In this document: piece after piece, positions 37,716 to 49,600 of the stretch
How positions within the stretch are numbered: the stretch's first letter is position 1
Layout: each line of letters opens with the position of its first letter
Assembly (NCBI GenBank): GCA_027605045.1
Contig: JAQFWX010000007.1
Coordinates: 1,240,001-1,304,000 of the forward strand
Direction: 5' to 3'
Source of the DNA: Phallus indusiatus
Taxonomy: Eukaryota > Basidiomycota > Agaricomycetes > Phallales > Phallaceae
Length of the DNA: 64,000 bases
Position numbers and translations under genes: made by a program
The notes under the pieces: generated by a model
Databases searched by the model: none
Seen by the model: only the letters and a program-made list of their open reading frames with translations
What the model was told of the DNA's origin: nothing

Positions 37716-38981
37716 CTACCCATCTCCTTCGTTGCTATCATCTCCATTCCATGCGAGAGTAACAATCTTCGCAACAACTTCGTCTTCTTCTTCCCATACG
37801 AGAACAGGAAAACCTTCAGTTCTGCTCGCAGCGAGTTCTTTACACGTTTTCGACTGCTCGATATGTCGCAAGGCCGCATCTTGCCTCGCAAACAACTTGC
37901 CACAAGAACTAGTAGCGACGACTAAGCTGGGACAAAGCCAGCGCAAATGTATTTCGTGCGTAAACGCATGACGGCGAGCCTCACCCTTTCTACTGCAGGC
38001 GATAGTACAGCGACCTCCGTTTTCAAAGTCGTAAGTGCAGCGCCATTTTTTGCCGGACAAGGACCCGTCACGTTTTGGGTGAGGCATGGTGTAACATGGA
38101 AACTGGCTTTTCCTGAGTTGGTCCCGAAGCGACGAAAGGAGACGCTCTGATGATATATCGAGTGCTGGCCGGCGAGACCCTTTAGCCTGAGGGTATCGGA
38201 CGACCATATCGTGATGATCGCCCGATGGTAATTTCGAAGTAGACGGCCCACTGATGGATGGCGGTTGAGATGCGGAACTATGTGCTTGTTGTGCTTGTTG
38301 TGCTTGTTGTGAGTGCGGCGACGATTGTGACGAAGTTCGAGAGAGAATTCGTTGCGAAGGTGAGGCTGACGGCGGTGATGGTCTTCGTCTTAAATTTCTG
38401 GCTGGTGACTCGACTTGGCCGTGGCGGCCTTGATGAGTGGCACGCGACTTTCGTGGCATCACTTCGCGCTGACTCTTCGGTAATGGCTGCCTTTTCGCGC
38501 CTTGTTGAGCATGATGAATAGTATGTGACCGGGGACTCCGTTTGTGATGTGGAGAGCGCAACGAGTCCAAGCTTTCCTGTTCTTCCTCCCGGTCGTCTTC
38601 CTTTGCCGGCGATACCTGTTTTGCCGTGTTATTGGCGCTGCTTCTCGTGGCTTCAGTCTGACCTTCACCAGTAAGACGGTAAAGGGAATCAGGAGAGCAG
38701 GTTGCGACAGCGGCAAGTGTTTCCAGGGGGTCTAGATGTTGAGGGTTGAATTCGGGGTATGAGTTTGGTGTAGTTGGGGTGGGTGGCACAGCAAGGCCCT
38801 CCGATCCCGCGCGTCGCGGTGAGCGTGAACTCGCAGCCTGCTGTGTAGACGATGATACGTGAGCCGTTAGCTTCAATTTATTGTCAACGTCAACGTCAGC
38901 TTCAGTTTCATGTTGCGAAGGTGACGGGCACGTCGAGCTGGAGGAAGAGTATGATTGTTCCTCCTCCAGTGATGCCCACAT
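37716..38981 (-). CDS. C2H2-type zinc-finger protein, putative transcription factor
   Basis: Single-exon 421-residue protein. About 300 residues of Ser/Pro/Gln-rich, low-complexity sequence (an S-run near the start, QQAQQAQQAH from a trinucleotide-like repeat at about 38280-38312) precede a C-terminal zinc-binding region: KWRCTYDFENGGRCTIACSR, GEARRHAFTHEIH, then a second unit CPSLVVATSSCGKLFARQD followed by ALRHIEQSKTC. Spacing fits two C2H2 fingers with long Cys-Cys loops, as seen in fungal regulators. It ends with an acidic EEEDEVVAKIV tail. DNA target unknown. Confidence 0.75.
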   Translation of the reverse strand: MWASLEEEQSYSSSSSTCPSPSQHETEADVDVDNKLKLTAHVSSSTQQAASSRSPRRAGSEGLAVPPTPTTPNSYPEFNPQHLDPLETLAAVATCSPDSLYRLTGEGQTEATRSSANNTAKQVSPAKEDDREEEQESLDSLRSPHHKRSPRSHTIHHAQQGAKRQPLPKSQREVMPRKSRATHQGRHGQVESPARNLRRRPSPPSASPSQRILSRTSSQSSPHSQQAQQAQQAHSSASQPPSISGPSTSKLPSGDHHDMVVRYPQAKGSRRPALDISSERLLSSLRDQLRKSQFPCYTMPHPKRDGSLSGKKWRCTYDFENGGRCTIACSRKGEARRHAFTHEIHLRWLCPSLVVATSSCGKLFARQDAALRHIEQSKTCKELAASRTEGFPVLVWEEEDEVVAKIVTLAWNGDDSNEGDG

Positions 38982-40604
38982 TTCGTTCGTACAAGGTCTC
39001 TACACAAATCGGTTTTTAAGCGTTGAGAAAACGTAGCAGAGAAATGAGTGAAAGAAACACCCACCAAAGTGTGATCCATTTTCCTTAACCAGTCAGGTTT
39101 GTCCAACTCCGAAGATAGAAATCACGCCTTGGAATCACCGTGGATAGCTGTGTTAGAAAAAAAAGTAAAACACACGCGTTCTTAAGTCAGGAGTGACTTA
39201 AAGTAAATTAGGAGGTTTGCGAAGTAAGCTGGAGTATAGAAATGCTTGTCCAGGTAGCGTGTACTTAAAAAAAAACTACAGTTCGGAGAAGCGAATAAAG
39301 GGGAGGAAACAAGTGCAGAACACAAAGGCATTTGTCGGCATTTGTACAAAACTAGCAGAGACCAGAACTGGACAGGGAAAGACCATGGACAAAAGTAAAA
39401 AACTGCAACAGCCACTCGCGGTAAATGAGGTCATTCAATTCGGACTCGCGGACATCGGCGTAGCCTCGAGTTGAAGAACGATCTTTGTCCAAAACGTGCC
39501 CAGAAAGACCAATTGGCAGGGTCACTCATGGAAGGTTTGAAAAATGTTTTCCTTCAGCTCATTGTCTAACGGCCTTATCTCCGTGGACAATGGGTTTGCG
39601 GGTACCCGTTCCTACCATGTTTTATCAGTGTCCAACTCGAAAAACTATTCATGGCCAGCGAGTTCTAGTCATCTCTCAATAATGCCAATGCCAGCAGGGA
39701 ATTTCCCGATCATCAGCACGTGATTGCTTACATATCCCATTCTATTTCCGTATTTGTGAGGCACCCTTTGGACAGGAATGAAATTGGCCAGTGAATATTG
39801 GTTTGTACAACATAACTGACCAATGATGTAAATTTTTTGCGTTTTTAATTACAAAAGAACATATATTTAGGTCAAAAAGAAAGTAAATTCACACCCATTT
39901 GAACTATGGAACGAGATTCATCGATGTCGAAGTTATTTCAGCGCGAGATATGTCAATGAAATAAGAACGGACTTCTCCGGCCAAGATTTGCTGAGTGCTC
40001 CGCCATGGCCTGATTCGCGTCGGCTGTGGTAAGCACAACGGGTTCTAAGCACTTTTGTTTAATTATGCAATTACCGTCGTCAGGCCCAAGAGGATTATGC
40101 AGCAGTCAAGACTCGACTCTCGAGTTCTTCAGCGAGACTTTGGCGGACACAGGTTTGAGTCCAGAAATCACCAGCATATACCAAGTACAATGACACTGAT
40201 CGCTGTACTTATGTAAATATGTGCCCTGCAGGGTAACTAAGGCAAATAGTTTAAGAAAAGGGTATTGATGACTTTTTCGATATTTTGGCTGGCATGCACA
40301 CACGCGCACGAAAACACCACAAGTGACAAGATTCACAACTAAGGTATCTCAGTAACCAAACGACTAGAAACATAAATTAACCTCATAAATAGAGTTAATC
40401 AAGGTTCGTATGAGTGACGCGGGCCGAAGTGACGAGGCCCATAAATTGATTTATATAGTATGTACAATTGTCAAATCTTGGCGCGCTCGCTCGCTTGCAC
40501 ATTGCCAGTGCTGGCTCGCGCACAGGTAAATTGTGACCCAAGGCGTCACAACCGAGACTACCCACAAATAGGATCTTCTCCTTCCGACTGCACTCGTCAT
40601 CATC
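38982..40604. other. Long intergenic region, no recognised gene
   Basis: About 1.6 kb between the divergent zinc-finger and acyl-CoA synthetase genes. Short open frames (for example 39217-39474 plus, 40106-40336 minus) lack family resemblance. TTTATATAG near 40450 may serve the synthetase. A CACGTG lies near 39717. No repeat seen. Confidence 0.5.
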
Positions 40605-43047
40605 ATGCCATCTTATCCACCAGCTACCGTTGAAGTTGGAGAAGCAACCCCAGGATGCTCTCGACCCCGCCGGGCGTGGGTCCACCCCGAATACCTAACA
40701 GAGAGGCCTGCTGAAGGTATCAACGTCGTGTCCGACATCTTAGACTATGCCGTCAGAATGCAAGGCACCAAAGAAGCTTTCGGGTGGCGGGATGTTGTCA
40801 AGGTCCACACTGAAACCAAGATGGTTCCAGGCAAGAACGGAGAGCAAGAGGAAAAGACCTGGCAATATTATGAATTGACGGACTACAAGATAATAAACTT
40901 TGTTGAAACGGCCGAATGGGTACAGGACATGGCTAATGGCCTCATCGAACTTGGCATTAATGCGAAAGAAGTCTTGAATATTTATGCTTCCACTAGGTTC
41001 TTGTCTCCGTCTCTTTCTGTCTTTTCCCCTTCCGCTTACGCGTTGCTCCGTTCACAGTATGCATTGGCGAGTCATGTTCGAGTCATGCATGCTTGTCAAT
41101 ATTTCCACCGCGACGGCGTATGATAGCCTTGGCGCATCCGGCTTATTACACGCCCTCAACGAACCAGAATGTGCTGGTGTTTTCACGAATCATGATTTAC
41201 TTCCCACTTTGAACAGCATTATTAATCAGACTACTAGCATTCGGGTTGTCATTTATGACGGTCAACCGAAAGAAAGCGATTTGCAAACATTACGTTCGTC
41301 TCGTGAAGGCATTAAGGTCTACAGTATAGATGAGGTACGGGCACTCGGTAAAGGAAAACCACGGCCGAATCGTCTCCCCGTCCCTGAGGATATTGCTTGT
41401 ATTATGTATACTAGTGGAACAACTGGAGCCCCTAAAGGAGTCGTTCTTAGACACAGGCAGATAGTGGCCGTAGGTTAGTTTCACCCAACAGTCCCATCAT
41501 TAAAACCCTAATATTAATTCTATTTTCATCTTAGTGGGGGGTGTGAAAGACCTCCTACAGGACGAGCTCAAGTCAAGCGATAGAAACCTTGGTGTTCTCC
41601 CTCTCGCTCACATTCTCGAAATGGTAGTTGAACTTACTCTTACATGCTATGGTGCCTGCACTGGGTATGCTCGAGTTAAAACTATCACGGATGGTTCCGT
41701 TCGTAACTGTGTAGGGGATATCCGCGCTTTTCGGCCGACCATCATGGGCGGTGTCCCAGCCCTTTGGGAGAGCATTCGAAAGTCTATTCTGCATAAGGTT
41801 CAGGAGAGCAATATAATCAAGAGGGCTTTATTCGAAGGGTCGCTAAGCCTGAAACGGGCTAACGTGCCTATTTTAGGCGATGTCGCTCAAAAGCTGGTTC
41901 TGAACAAGATTAAGGAAGTTACCGGTGGTCGATTGCGTTACGTTCTGAGCGGCGGTGCAGCCCTCAGCACAGAAACACAAGAGTTCTTAAGGTTATCCTT
42001 GGTTACTATGTTGCAAGGTACGATCATTGTATTCGCTTCTTCTGTTATAGGCTATTTCTTGACCGATAATGTTGTATTCTACAGGATATGGGCTTACAGA
42101 GACTTCAGCTGCCTCAGTTCTTATGCATCCTCGTTATTACTCAGAGGGTCCCATTGGACCCGTGGTCCCTTGCCTGGAGGTTAAATTGATGGATCACCCA
42201 GAAGCTGGCTACTTACACACCAATCCAATTCCACAAGGAGAGATCTTAATGAGAGGTAACTCGGTTACGGAAGGGTACTTTAAGAGGCCAGACCTAAACA
42301 ATGATAGGTCGATATTTACTGAGGATGGATGGTTTAGAACGGTAAGGTGCCTTGTCTGAGGTTAAAAGCTTCCGTTTTTTAGGGTATTTAATTAGGGTGA
42401 TATCGGTCAATTCAATCCAGACGGGACTTTGAGCGTCATTGACAGGTATGCAGTTACTGTATGTGATGCACTGTATAATACTCATCAATTGCAGAATCAA
42501 GAACCTGGTTAAATTATTAGGAGGAGAGGTACTTGTTTTTTTTCCTTCGTCCTTCAACTCCCGCATGACCTGATAATTTTATATTAGTATGTTGCGCTTG
42601 AGCGTCTCGAATCCGTGTATAAGAGTTGTACATTGGTGGCGAATATGTGTGTGCACGCCAGTGCCGAGATAAAGCAGCCTATCGCCATTATTTGCCCCCA
42701 TGAGGCGCATCTTCGTCAAACGCTCGAAGGTTCTGACTTGTCTGCGTTGGCGGACAAACCTCTACCTGAATTATGTTCCAATCCTGATGTGAATAAGCTG
42801 GTTCTGAAGGAGTGTGCTGCGGTTGCCAAGAAGAATGGATTTAAAGCCATTGAGCAGTTACAAGGCGTCATCTTGACTGCGGACGAGTGGACACCTCATA
42901 GTGGACTCGTTACAGCTGCTCAGAAGCTACAGCGCAAGAAGATTGAAGAGAAGTATAAACAACAGCTTGAGGTATTCTAATGTCTTTCACCAATGGGTCT
43001 ATTTTCATTTGTACTGATGGTTTGTTCAGGAAGCGTACAAGAAATAA
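40605..43047 (+). CDS. FAA1: Long-chain fatty-acid CoA ligase (acyl-CoA synthetase)
   Basis: Activates long-chain fatty acids with ATP and CoA for lipid synthesis, import and beta-oxidation. The start at 40605 (MPSYPPATVEVGEATPG) is followed by AFGWRDVV and an ELTDYK segment. The AMP-binding P-loop is IMYTSGTTGAPKGVVLRHRQ (about 41398-41460); then LGVLPLAHILEMVVEL, RPTIMGGVPALWE, GRLRYVLSGGAALS, GYGLTETSAASVL (adenylation motif), GPVVPCLEVKL, GEILMRGNSVTEGY, DGWFRT|GDIGQF, and IDR|IKNLVKLLGGEYVALERL (FACS signature split by introns). Seven or so short introns; the last exon EAYKK ends at 43045-43047. Related to yeast Faa1/Faa4; the symbol denotes the family, not a proven orthologue. Confidence 0.92.
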
Positions 43048-44091
43048 ACAGCTGCATTGATTAGATATCAACTTTTGCTTTTTTTCACACCGTTTGCATT
43101 CGACATATATGCGCAATCCTTTTTTTTTAAATATTTAGCGTAACGAAATTCTCCCCGCTTCTCTTTTTTTAATGTATTATACGACAAAGACACGGCATTT
43201 TTTTATTACGTTTTAACAATGGTGTGTTGGCGCGCGCGTTTAACATACACTGCAGTGACCACGTCACCATCGCCGCTCAAGGTCATCTGCTTCGTCGATC
43301 TGGCATCATTGATTTAATTCATTGCTTGGCTGTCGGTTGAATTTTCATCCTCTGGATGTAACGTCAAAAATGGTGAACCAGCGAGCACCATAATGATACA
43401 TGTGCAGCACGTTATTCGAAGTGTTCACCGGCCCGGCGGACTGAGCTGATTTGCGATATGTTTCACCGAGAAGGTCATGATCCCTTTGCTTTTTGACAGG
43501 TTTAGTGACCTCAGGTATCATGTATGTTTCTTCAGACCGCAGGAAATACAGGTTTACTTAATTTGCTCGCTTTGGACTAGAGGATGCTGTTGTATTTTAT
43601 CGACGGCTCAGATGTGGCGAAACTCCTAGACAAATGAACATTCCATGGAAAATTAATCACGAGTTCAATTTTTAAGGAACCTGAAAGACGATGTCTCAAA
43701 AACACATGATGGTCAAATTTGAATAAAGACAACCTGTATAGGCAAAAGGCCATAGCTCAAAGGTCAATCAAATTCTATTACAGACCACCTTTCATCACTC
43801 AAGTACTAACTTTCAAAGGACACATCTGATTATACGCGTCGTGCTGGAACCGAGAAAAACGCGTATAGGCCAGTTGGACGCGTATTTCAGGCCCGGAGAC
43901 CCTCTCCACCATGAAACTTCATGTAGCAATAATCCCGTAAAATAGACGGGGATTTTCCTGACTTTCTATTCCAATGAATTCGTCTTTCAAATCGATTAGC
44001 AGAAGGGGTTATATAAGAAGAGTATCGTCTAGGGTGTTTGCTCTTCGCCGTTCCCAACGAGATAAAAACACGCCTCACACCGTCGAACACG
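43048..44091. promoter_or_regulatory. Intergenic region and promoter of the CE1 esterase
   Basis: About 1 kb. The distal part shows no gene. Proximal elements: two Cre1-like sites in opposite orientation, CCGGAG at 43893-43898 and CTCCAC at 43904-43909, and a TATATAA box at 44010-44016, 82 bp before the ATG. Cre1/CreA sites (SYGGRG) mediate glucose repression of fungal cell-wall-degrading genes; function here is inferred. Confidence 0.5.
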
Positions 44092-45437
44092 ATGTTCTTT
44101 AAAGCACTCAAAAGCTTGACATTCATCGCAACTGCGTACGCAGCGTCGTTGCAGCAGTTCACAGGAAACTTTGGATCTAATCCTACGGGTGTAGGTTTCT
44201 ACTACTACACGCCCGCGACGTTGCAAAAGCCCCCACCCGTTTTGGTCGCCGCACATCAATGCACAGGATCAGCGCAGGAGTACTTCGAATCTACCACCTA
44301 CAACACCCTTGCTGATCAGTATGGTTTGATTGTCATTTACCCCAACGCTCCCACTGCCGGTGGATGCTGGGACGTCCACACCAATGCTACATTGACACAC
44401 AACGGTGGTGGTGATTCATTGGGTATCGTTTCTATGGTCCGATACGCCATCAGCACTTGGGGTGCTGATTCGACTCGTGCTTTTGTTACTGGAACAAGTT
44501 CTGGTGCTATGATGACCAATGTGCTTATTGGTGCTTATCCCGATGTCTTTGCTGGAGGCGCTGCGTTCTCTGGTGTACCATTCGGCTGCTTCGCCGGTCC
44601 TAATGCCTGGAACACTCAGTGTGCACTCGGTGAAATTATTATGACTCCTGAACAATGGGTACGTTCACAAACAACTTGAGTGATAGGAAGAGCTTATCTA
44701 TTTTTGAAAGGGTGATCTTGTTCGCGAGGCTTACCCAGGATACACTGGTGCTCGTCCCAGCATGCAAGTCTGGCATGGAACTGCGTGAGTTCATAGTATA
44801 AATCTCGGAAATCTTAAGAAACTAACGTCTATTTGACCAAAAGTGACACAACCCTTTATCCCCAGAATTACTACGAAGAGGTAGGTAGCAGTCTCTCGAC
44901 ACAGGAGAAAAGTGTCTCAAAATATTTCAAATGCCTCTAGGTCAAACAGTGGACAAACGTCTTGGGATACAGTCAAACACCAATTGAAGTTGAGGTAAAT
45001 AATCCTCAAGCTGAATACAACCGATCAATCTACGGTACAAAATTCCAAGCCATCTTGGCTCAGGGTGTCGGCCACACAGTTCCAGAGCATGAGACAGACG
45101 TTTTTAACTTCTTCGGTTTGAGTGGTGGTTCCACGACCACATCTCTTCCTACGAACCCGTCAAGCGCGCCGACTCCCACCCCAACTTCGGGAGATGGCCA
45201 AGCACACTATGACCAATGTGGTGGTATCGGTGAGTAAAACGGATCGCGTGCTATTTACAGATGCTAAAATACATTTTGTAATCGCCTCGTTTCTCTAGGC
45301 TGGACTGGCGGAACTAGTAAGTAGTCTCTTTTCAGAGCTCGTTTAGCTTCAAATTGCTCATTGCTGTAACCATTTTAGCCTGCCAATCTCCATACACTTG
45401 CCAAGTGATAAACTCGTACTACTCTCAATGCTTGTAA
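44092..45437 (+). CDS. Secreted CE1-type esterase with C-terminal CBM1 (acetyl xylan or feruloyl esterase)
   Basis: Extracellular enzyme removing acetyl (or feruloyl) groups from xylan. Signal peptide MFFKALKSLTFIATAYAASL. Catalytic domain: VLVAAHQCTGSAQEYFEST, GLIVIYPNAPTAGGCWDV, nucleophile elbow VTGTSSGAMMTNVL (Ser), GGAAFSGVPFGCFAG, then across introns GDLVREAYPGYTGARPSMQV, WHGTA|DTTLYPQNY (Asp region), VKQWTNVLGYSQTP and GVGHTVPEHE (His). A Thr/Ser/Pro linker leads to a fungal-type CBM1: HYDQCGGIG|GWTGGT|ACQSPYTCQ and YYSQCL, split by two introns. Stop at 45435-45437. The layout matches Agaricomycete CE1 acetyl xylan esterases; substrate preference cannot be read from sequence. Confidence 0.92.
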
Positions 45438-45785
45438 ATACCTTCTCTCTGGGAATATGTTTGTGTAGCAGTTGTATGAATAAATTGTCGTACGGATTTG
45501 AAAGTCTGAGCACAGCGTATGCATTCATCCGATGCTGATGTGACAAACGAGTCCACTTTCAGAGTGCTGCGTTAGTGTCGTTACTATCGCAAGGCTCCTA
45601 GCTGTCAGCATGGTTTCGCACTGAGCCCAAATCGTCAAGAAACCAGACATATATGGGAATTTTAATTTACCAATCAAAAAGAGTCTCAAGTGAAATTCCT
45701 TTTTATTGTTCTTCTGGACCTTATGCATTGAATCTCCTTTTAGTTGTACTTGACGTTGACGATCATATCTACAACTTGAATAACA

Positions 45786-46708
45786 ATGAGCCTCAGGCCA
45801 CCCACTGTGCGTCCAAATGCTCTGCTCTTGACCATAAGAACCTACTTTGAAAACACACTATGCTAGGAAACGAACGGTTTGACTACCAATGCGCGTAATA
45901 CTGCAAATCCAGATGGAGAGTCAGATGTCACTTACAGAGGATATATAGGAGAAGGAGACCTTCCCGCTATCATGGGCTTGGTGGATACCGAACTCAGTGA
46001 ACCATACGTGATATATACATATCGATATTTCCTACACCAATGGTACGTTCCTTGAGTTTTCAAAATGATACTTAACAGCAGTTTTAATAACTACAACTCA
46101 TTTCCTTCCCAGGCCTCACCTCGCATTTTTGGTAGCCCTGTTTTCCTTTCTTTCGGCTCAAATTTATGCTAAATATTATTTTTAAGGCTATTGATTCTCA
46201 AAATACACCTGTAGGCACTGTAGTATGCAAACAAAGTCGTCATCGGAACGGTGCTGAGCGTGGTTATATTGGTATGCTTAGCGTTCAAAAAGGCTGGAGA
46301 AAAAAAGGGATAGGTACGCAATTTTAACGTGCACAGAATCCCGAGCTAAATTCGAGCGTACGTTTATAGCCAAGACATTAGTACGGCTATCAATTGAAGC
46401 TATGGCGAACCACAGAGCTGATGAGGTGTGTGAGCTCTTGTCCCTCTATCTCATAACAACAACTACATCATCAGGTGACGCTGGAAACTGAATACGACAA
46501 CGTAGCCGCTCTAGCATTATACGAAAGTCTAGGTTTCATACGTGAAAAGAGACTGTTCAGATTCTACATGAACGGAAAGGACGCGTTTCGGTTGGTATTG
46601 AGATTGACGGAATCGGGTCCATCGCTCATTCACCCAAATGGTGATGAAGTGGGGAATTCGAACGACGAGCTTGTTGAAAATTCAGCTACAGCATTGGCGG
46701 TGTTGTAA
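45786..46708 (+). CDS. NAA30: N-alpha-acetyltransferase 30, NatC catalytic subunit
   Basis: Cytosolic GNAT enzyme (yeast Mak3) acetylating N-termini beginning with Met followed by a bulky hydrophobic residue. A short first exon MSLRPPT (45786-45806) splices in frame across a 59-nt intron ending at 45865. Then [72 protein letters not shown] (acetyl-CoA-binding RxxGxG), [29 protein letters not shown] and [20 protein letters not shown]. Stop at 46706-46708. The start exon is inferred because the second exon has no usable upstream ATG in frame. Confidence 0.9.
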
Positions 46709-47235
46709 CAGCACGAAAGAAACGAATACTAATTCACTGTATGAGAATTGAAGTTACTCGTGTCTCCTTTCTGTCCGTTTCGCTTGAAAATACTTGCACT
46801 TTTTTTTTCGGAACCCGATCCAACCTACATATGACCATGGTTTATCCGATATATTGAAGCATCTTGGAGCTAGAAAGACCGTAAACTAAACCTATTGGGT
46901 ATGTGGAATTTTCACGCTTTTACTCTCGCACATAGGTTCGAATTGAATGTTATCCCACTGCGGGACCTTTTTTCCGGGCGGCCCGAATGCTAAGAATATA
47001 CCTACTGTGGTTTACAAATGCCACGAGATAGCAGAATCCAATTAGCGCATTTGTCAATGACGCTGTAAAGGCGTCGAGCCATCTCAAGTTATTTCGTGAG
47101 CCCTTGATTAGTCGAGATGTTTCTTTGCCAGCCAGTTGTGAAATAAAATTTTTGCAGGATATAGTCTCATGTACAATAATCTAACTAAACTCTGCAGAGT
47201 ATGAGTGCAGAGGGTATTTACATACTGAACCATTA
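46709..47235. other. Intergenic region
   Basis: About 0.5 kb between the NAA30 stop and the end of FunK1 homology on the other strand. It marks the change from the housekeeping block to the accessory block. No gene or repeat recognised. Confidence 0.5.
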
Positions 47236-49330
47236 CTACGAGATGGCGGATATTTTTCTTTTCTTCGTAGCGAGCTTGACGGCGACATCTGCAAACTCAA
47301 AGGGTTCTTTCATGCGCTCCTCCATCTCAAGAGAATTCACCATGGGGTTCTCTTGCGCTGCATCGTTCATTTTTTCTTTTCTAAGTGAGCGCGAAATAAT
47401 TCTATCATCCCATCAGATGTTTCGATACAGCGCATGCCCTTTCTGTGCCCTGCGATGGTCCCTTCAAGTTCAAAGGGGTAAGCCAGGTGCTCAAACTCGT
47501 CAGGCGTTTCGATCTAACGAATAGCGATAGCTGCTCTAATGTCCAGTAGTAAATAATGGAGCGCTGGGTTTACGATTTTGATCTTAGCGTCCAGCACAAC
47601 ATGGTCACACTGTAATTCCATCTTCCGACATCCCTGTACTAGGCTGCGCCTGCTGCAATACCCTTCATTGAAAAGTCTGTGCATATGATAGGACAAAGCT
47701 TCAAAAGGAAAGGCAACTTGAGTGTAGCGGAAGACGACCCATGTCAGAACATGCACAAATGATTCAAGATCGTCCTGAAGAACGTGTTCCAAAAGTCCGC
47801 AATCATTATCTAGTAAACGCCCAGCCGCAAATTGCCACGTTCCCTGGAGGCGTATCAATATATAACATGAAAAACGGGGAACGGAAAACTCACTGTTTTC
47901 CGTGAAGCAGAGGGAGATTTACCGTCTCGAAATCTCGCCATACCCCAATCTACACTGGAAAGAAGCACCGTCCTATTTCCTTCTCCATCAAGCTCACTGA
48001 TCATGATATTTCTTCCAGTGATGTCTCTGTGTAATACTTGAGCCTTTGTGTACGCTAAAGCATGCGCTAAGAAGCTTCTCGTCAAATGCCGATTTTTTCA
48101 AAAAAAAAAGCGACTACACAATTACCTTGTAATGCCTGGTACATGATGGTCATCAACTCTCGCGTAGATGAAAACTCCGTCAGTGGTGTTCCCACTTCTT
48201 TGAGTATGAGTCGGTAAGGTTGAAAACCACAAAGACCTTGCGGCACATCTTCAGCCCAAAACGGGTCCTCCTCACATAGTCCTTGCACAATTGTCCTCTG
48301 ATCTTGAATGTTCAGCGACCGTATAACGGATGGAATATAAGGCAGATTGTTCTTTTCCAGTTCAGCATAGAATGTATACACCTCGGGACGATCGAGAATT
48401 CTCCAAGTATCTTTCAGAGACACTGCATTAGCTTGTCCTTTCAGTGTCATCAATTCCGAGTAAGAATATGCGATGAATCCCCGTGTCGATCTTCCAAATG
48501 GAGACATTGCATTCATGTAAGTTGAATGTGCCGCAACATACAAACCATCTGATACAGAGTTGGACATGGTTGTTAGCATCACAAGCCTAGCGTCTTCTGC
48601 GAACACTCCGGCAGCGCGAGCGATATCAAGTTCCTTTTTGTGCAAGAGACGTGCAGTCGAAGCATATCCTCGATCTTTTGCACCTGCTTCGTTGTATCGA
48701 CCTAGGAACTCTGCAGGAGGCCGTTTGTCAATTGGAATAGTTCTATAACCACCACCCCTGCATTATCCCAATATAACTATATTGCGTGTTGTTTAAAAAC
48801 CAGCATGGTGAATATATGCGTCCTAAATTGCGCCGGTTCTTGTGCAGTTGCATATGATGTGATTTGACGCAGAGTATCTCTTCCTTGTGTTGAAAGCTTG
48901 GAAATGTCGACCGTAAAAAAGTTCGAATATTCTGCTAATTCATCATCTTCCTCGCCGTCTTCACCTGGACCTTCAAGCTTCACCTGTGATCTCTTCATTT
49001 TCATTTTCACCCGCAACTTCGTGTAATGATCCAGTATGTGCCGAGCGATTCTAGCCTGAGGTCATTACTGACAAACGCATCATCGCTCAGACAAATCTTG
49101 AACTCGGCCATCGATTCAACAGCAGAAACTCCCCGCCTTTTTAGCTTTGCCCAATTTTTCTCATAAAAATAAACATCGGGTTTGACGGGTATTTCATGAA
49201 AAATTTTGAACGGTTTTTCATGTGTGTCATACGGAGGGAAGTTGGGACATCATGATAGATCTTCCACTGCTTTGACCTGTTCGTTGTTACTGAGTAATAC
49301 TGACTCAGAAGGTTCATCTAAGCTTACAAA
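47236..49330 (-). pseudogene. FunK1-type fungal protein kinase, copy 1 (degenerate)
   Basis: FunK1 kinases are an expanded fungal family of unknown substrate. Homology runs from an N-terminal VLLSNNEQVKAVED segment (about 49270-49315) through IPVKPDVYFYEKNWAKLKRR, ITSYATAQEPAQFRTH, FLGRYNEAGAKDRGY, YRLILKEVGTPLTEF, the catalytic loop VLHRDITGRNIMI (about 48000-48040), SSVDWGMAR (DWG in place of DFG), GTWQFAAGRLL and DDLESFVHVLTWVVFRYTQV to a C-terminal KKRKISAIS at 47236. Lesions: in-frame TGA at 49251-49253; a one-base shift at 49060-49061; in-frame TAG at 47514-47516; and a later frame change near 47380. The catalytic core itself (47.6-48.7 kb) is open. A shortened protein from an internal start is possible. 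Confidence 0.75.
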
Positions 49331-49479
49331 AAATAGGAATCATATCCACTGTTGTTCTACGGACATAAAGCGGGTGACTAAGAACGAAATTGCTTCCTTC
49401 GCTGAATGTATTAAACAGACCTAAGAGTGAAATTGCTCTTACAGAAGAAAGTGAGGAAACATAAATTGAATAGAAAAAT

Positions 49480-49600
49480 AAGTACTTACTCTTCAGTATC
49501 AGTAAATAGCTGAGGAGAAGATGAACACAACGGAAAGTACACTATTTATATAAAATTGAGGAGAGTGACGGCGAAGCGTTCACGTTAGTAAGCGTTATGG
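49480..49600 (-). promoter_or_regulatory. Conserved upstream block of FunK1 copy 1
   Basis: Sequence around a minus-strand TATATAAA box (49545-49552), including AACGGAAAGTA and GACGGCGAAGCGTTCA, recurs with few changes at 54490-54600 upstream of FunK1 copy 2, where a TATAAATA box sits at 54555-54562. Conservation between copies supports a promoter and first-exon region. Confidence 0.5.

Noticed and set aside
45653..45850. Separate small ORF upstream of NAA30
   Set aside because: The region instead supplies the NAA30 first exon (ATG at 45786) and its 59-nt intron.
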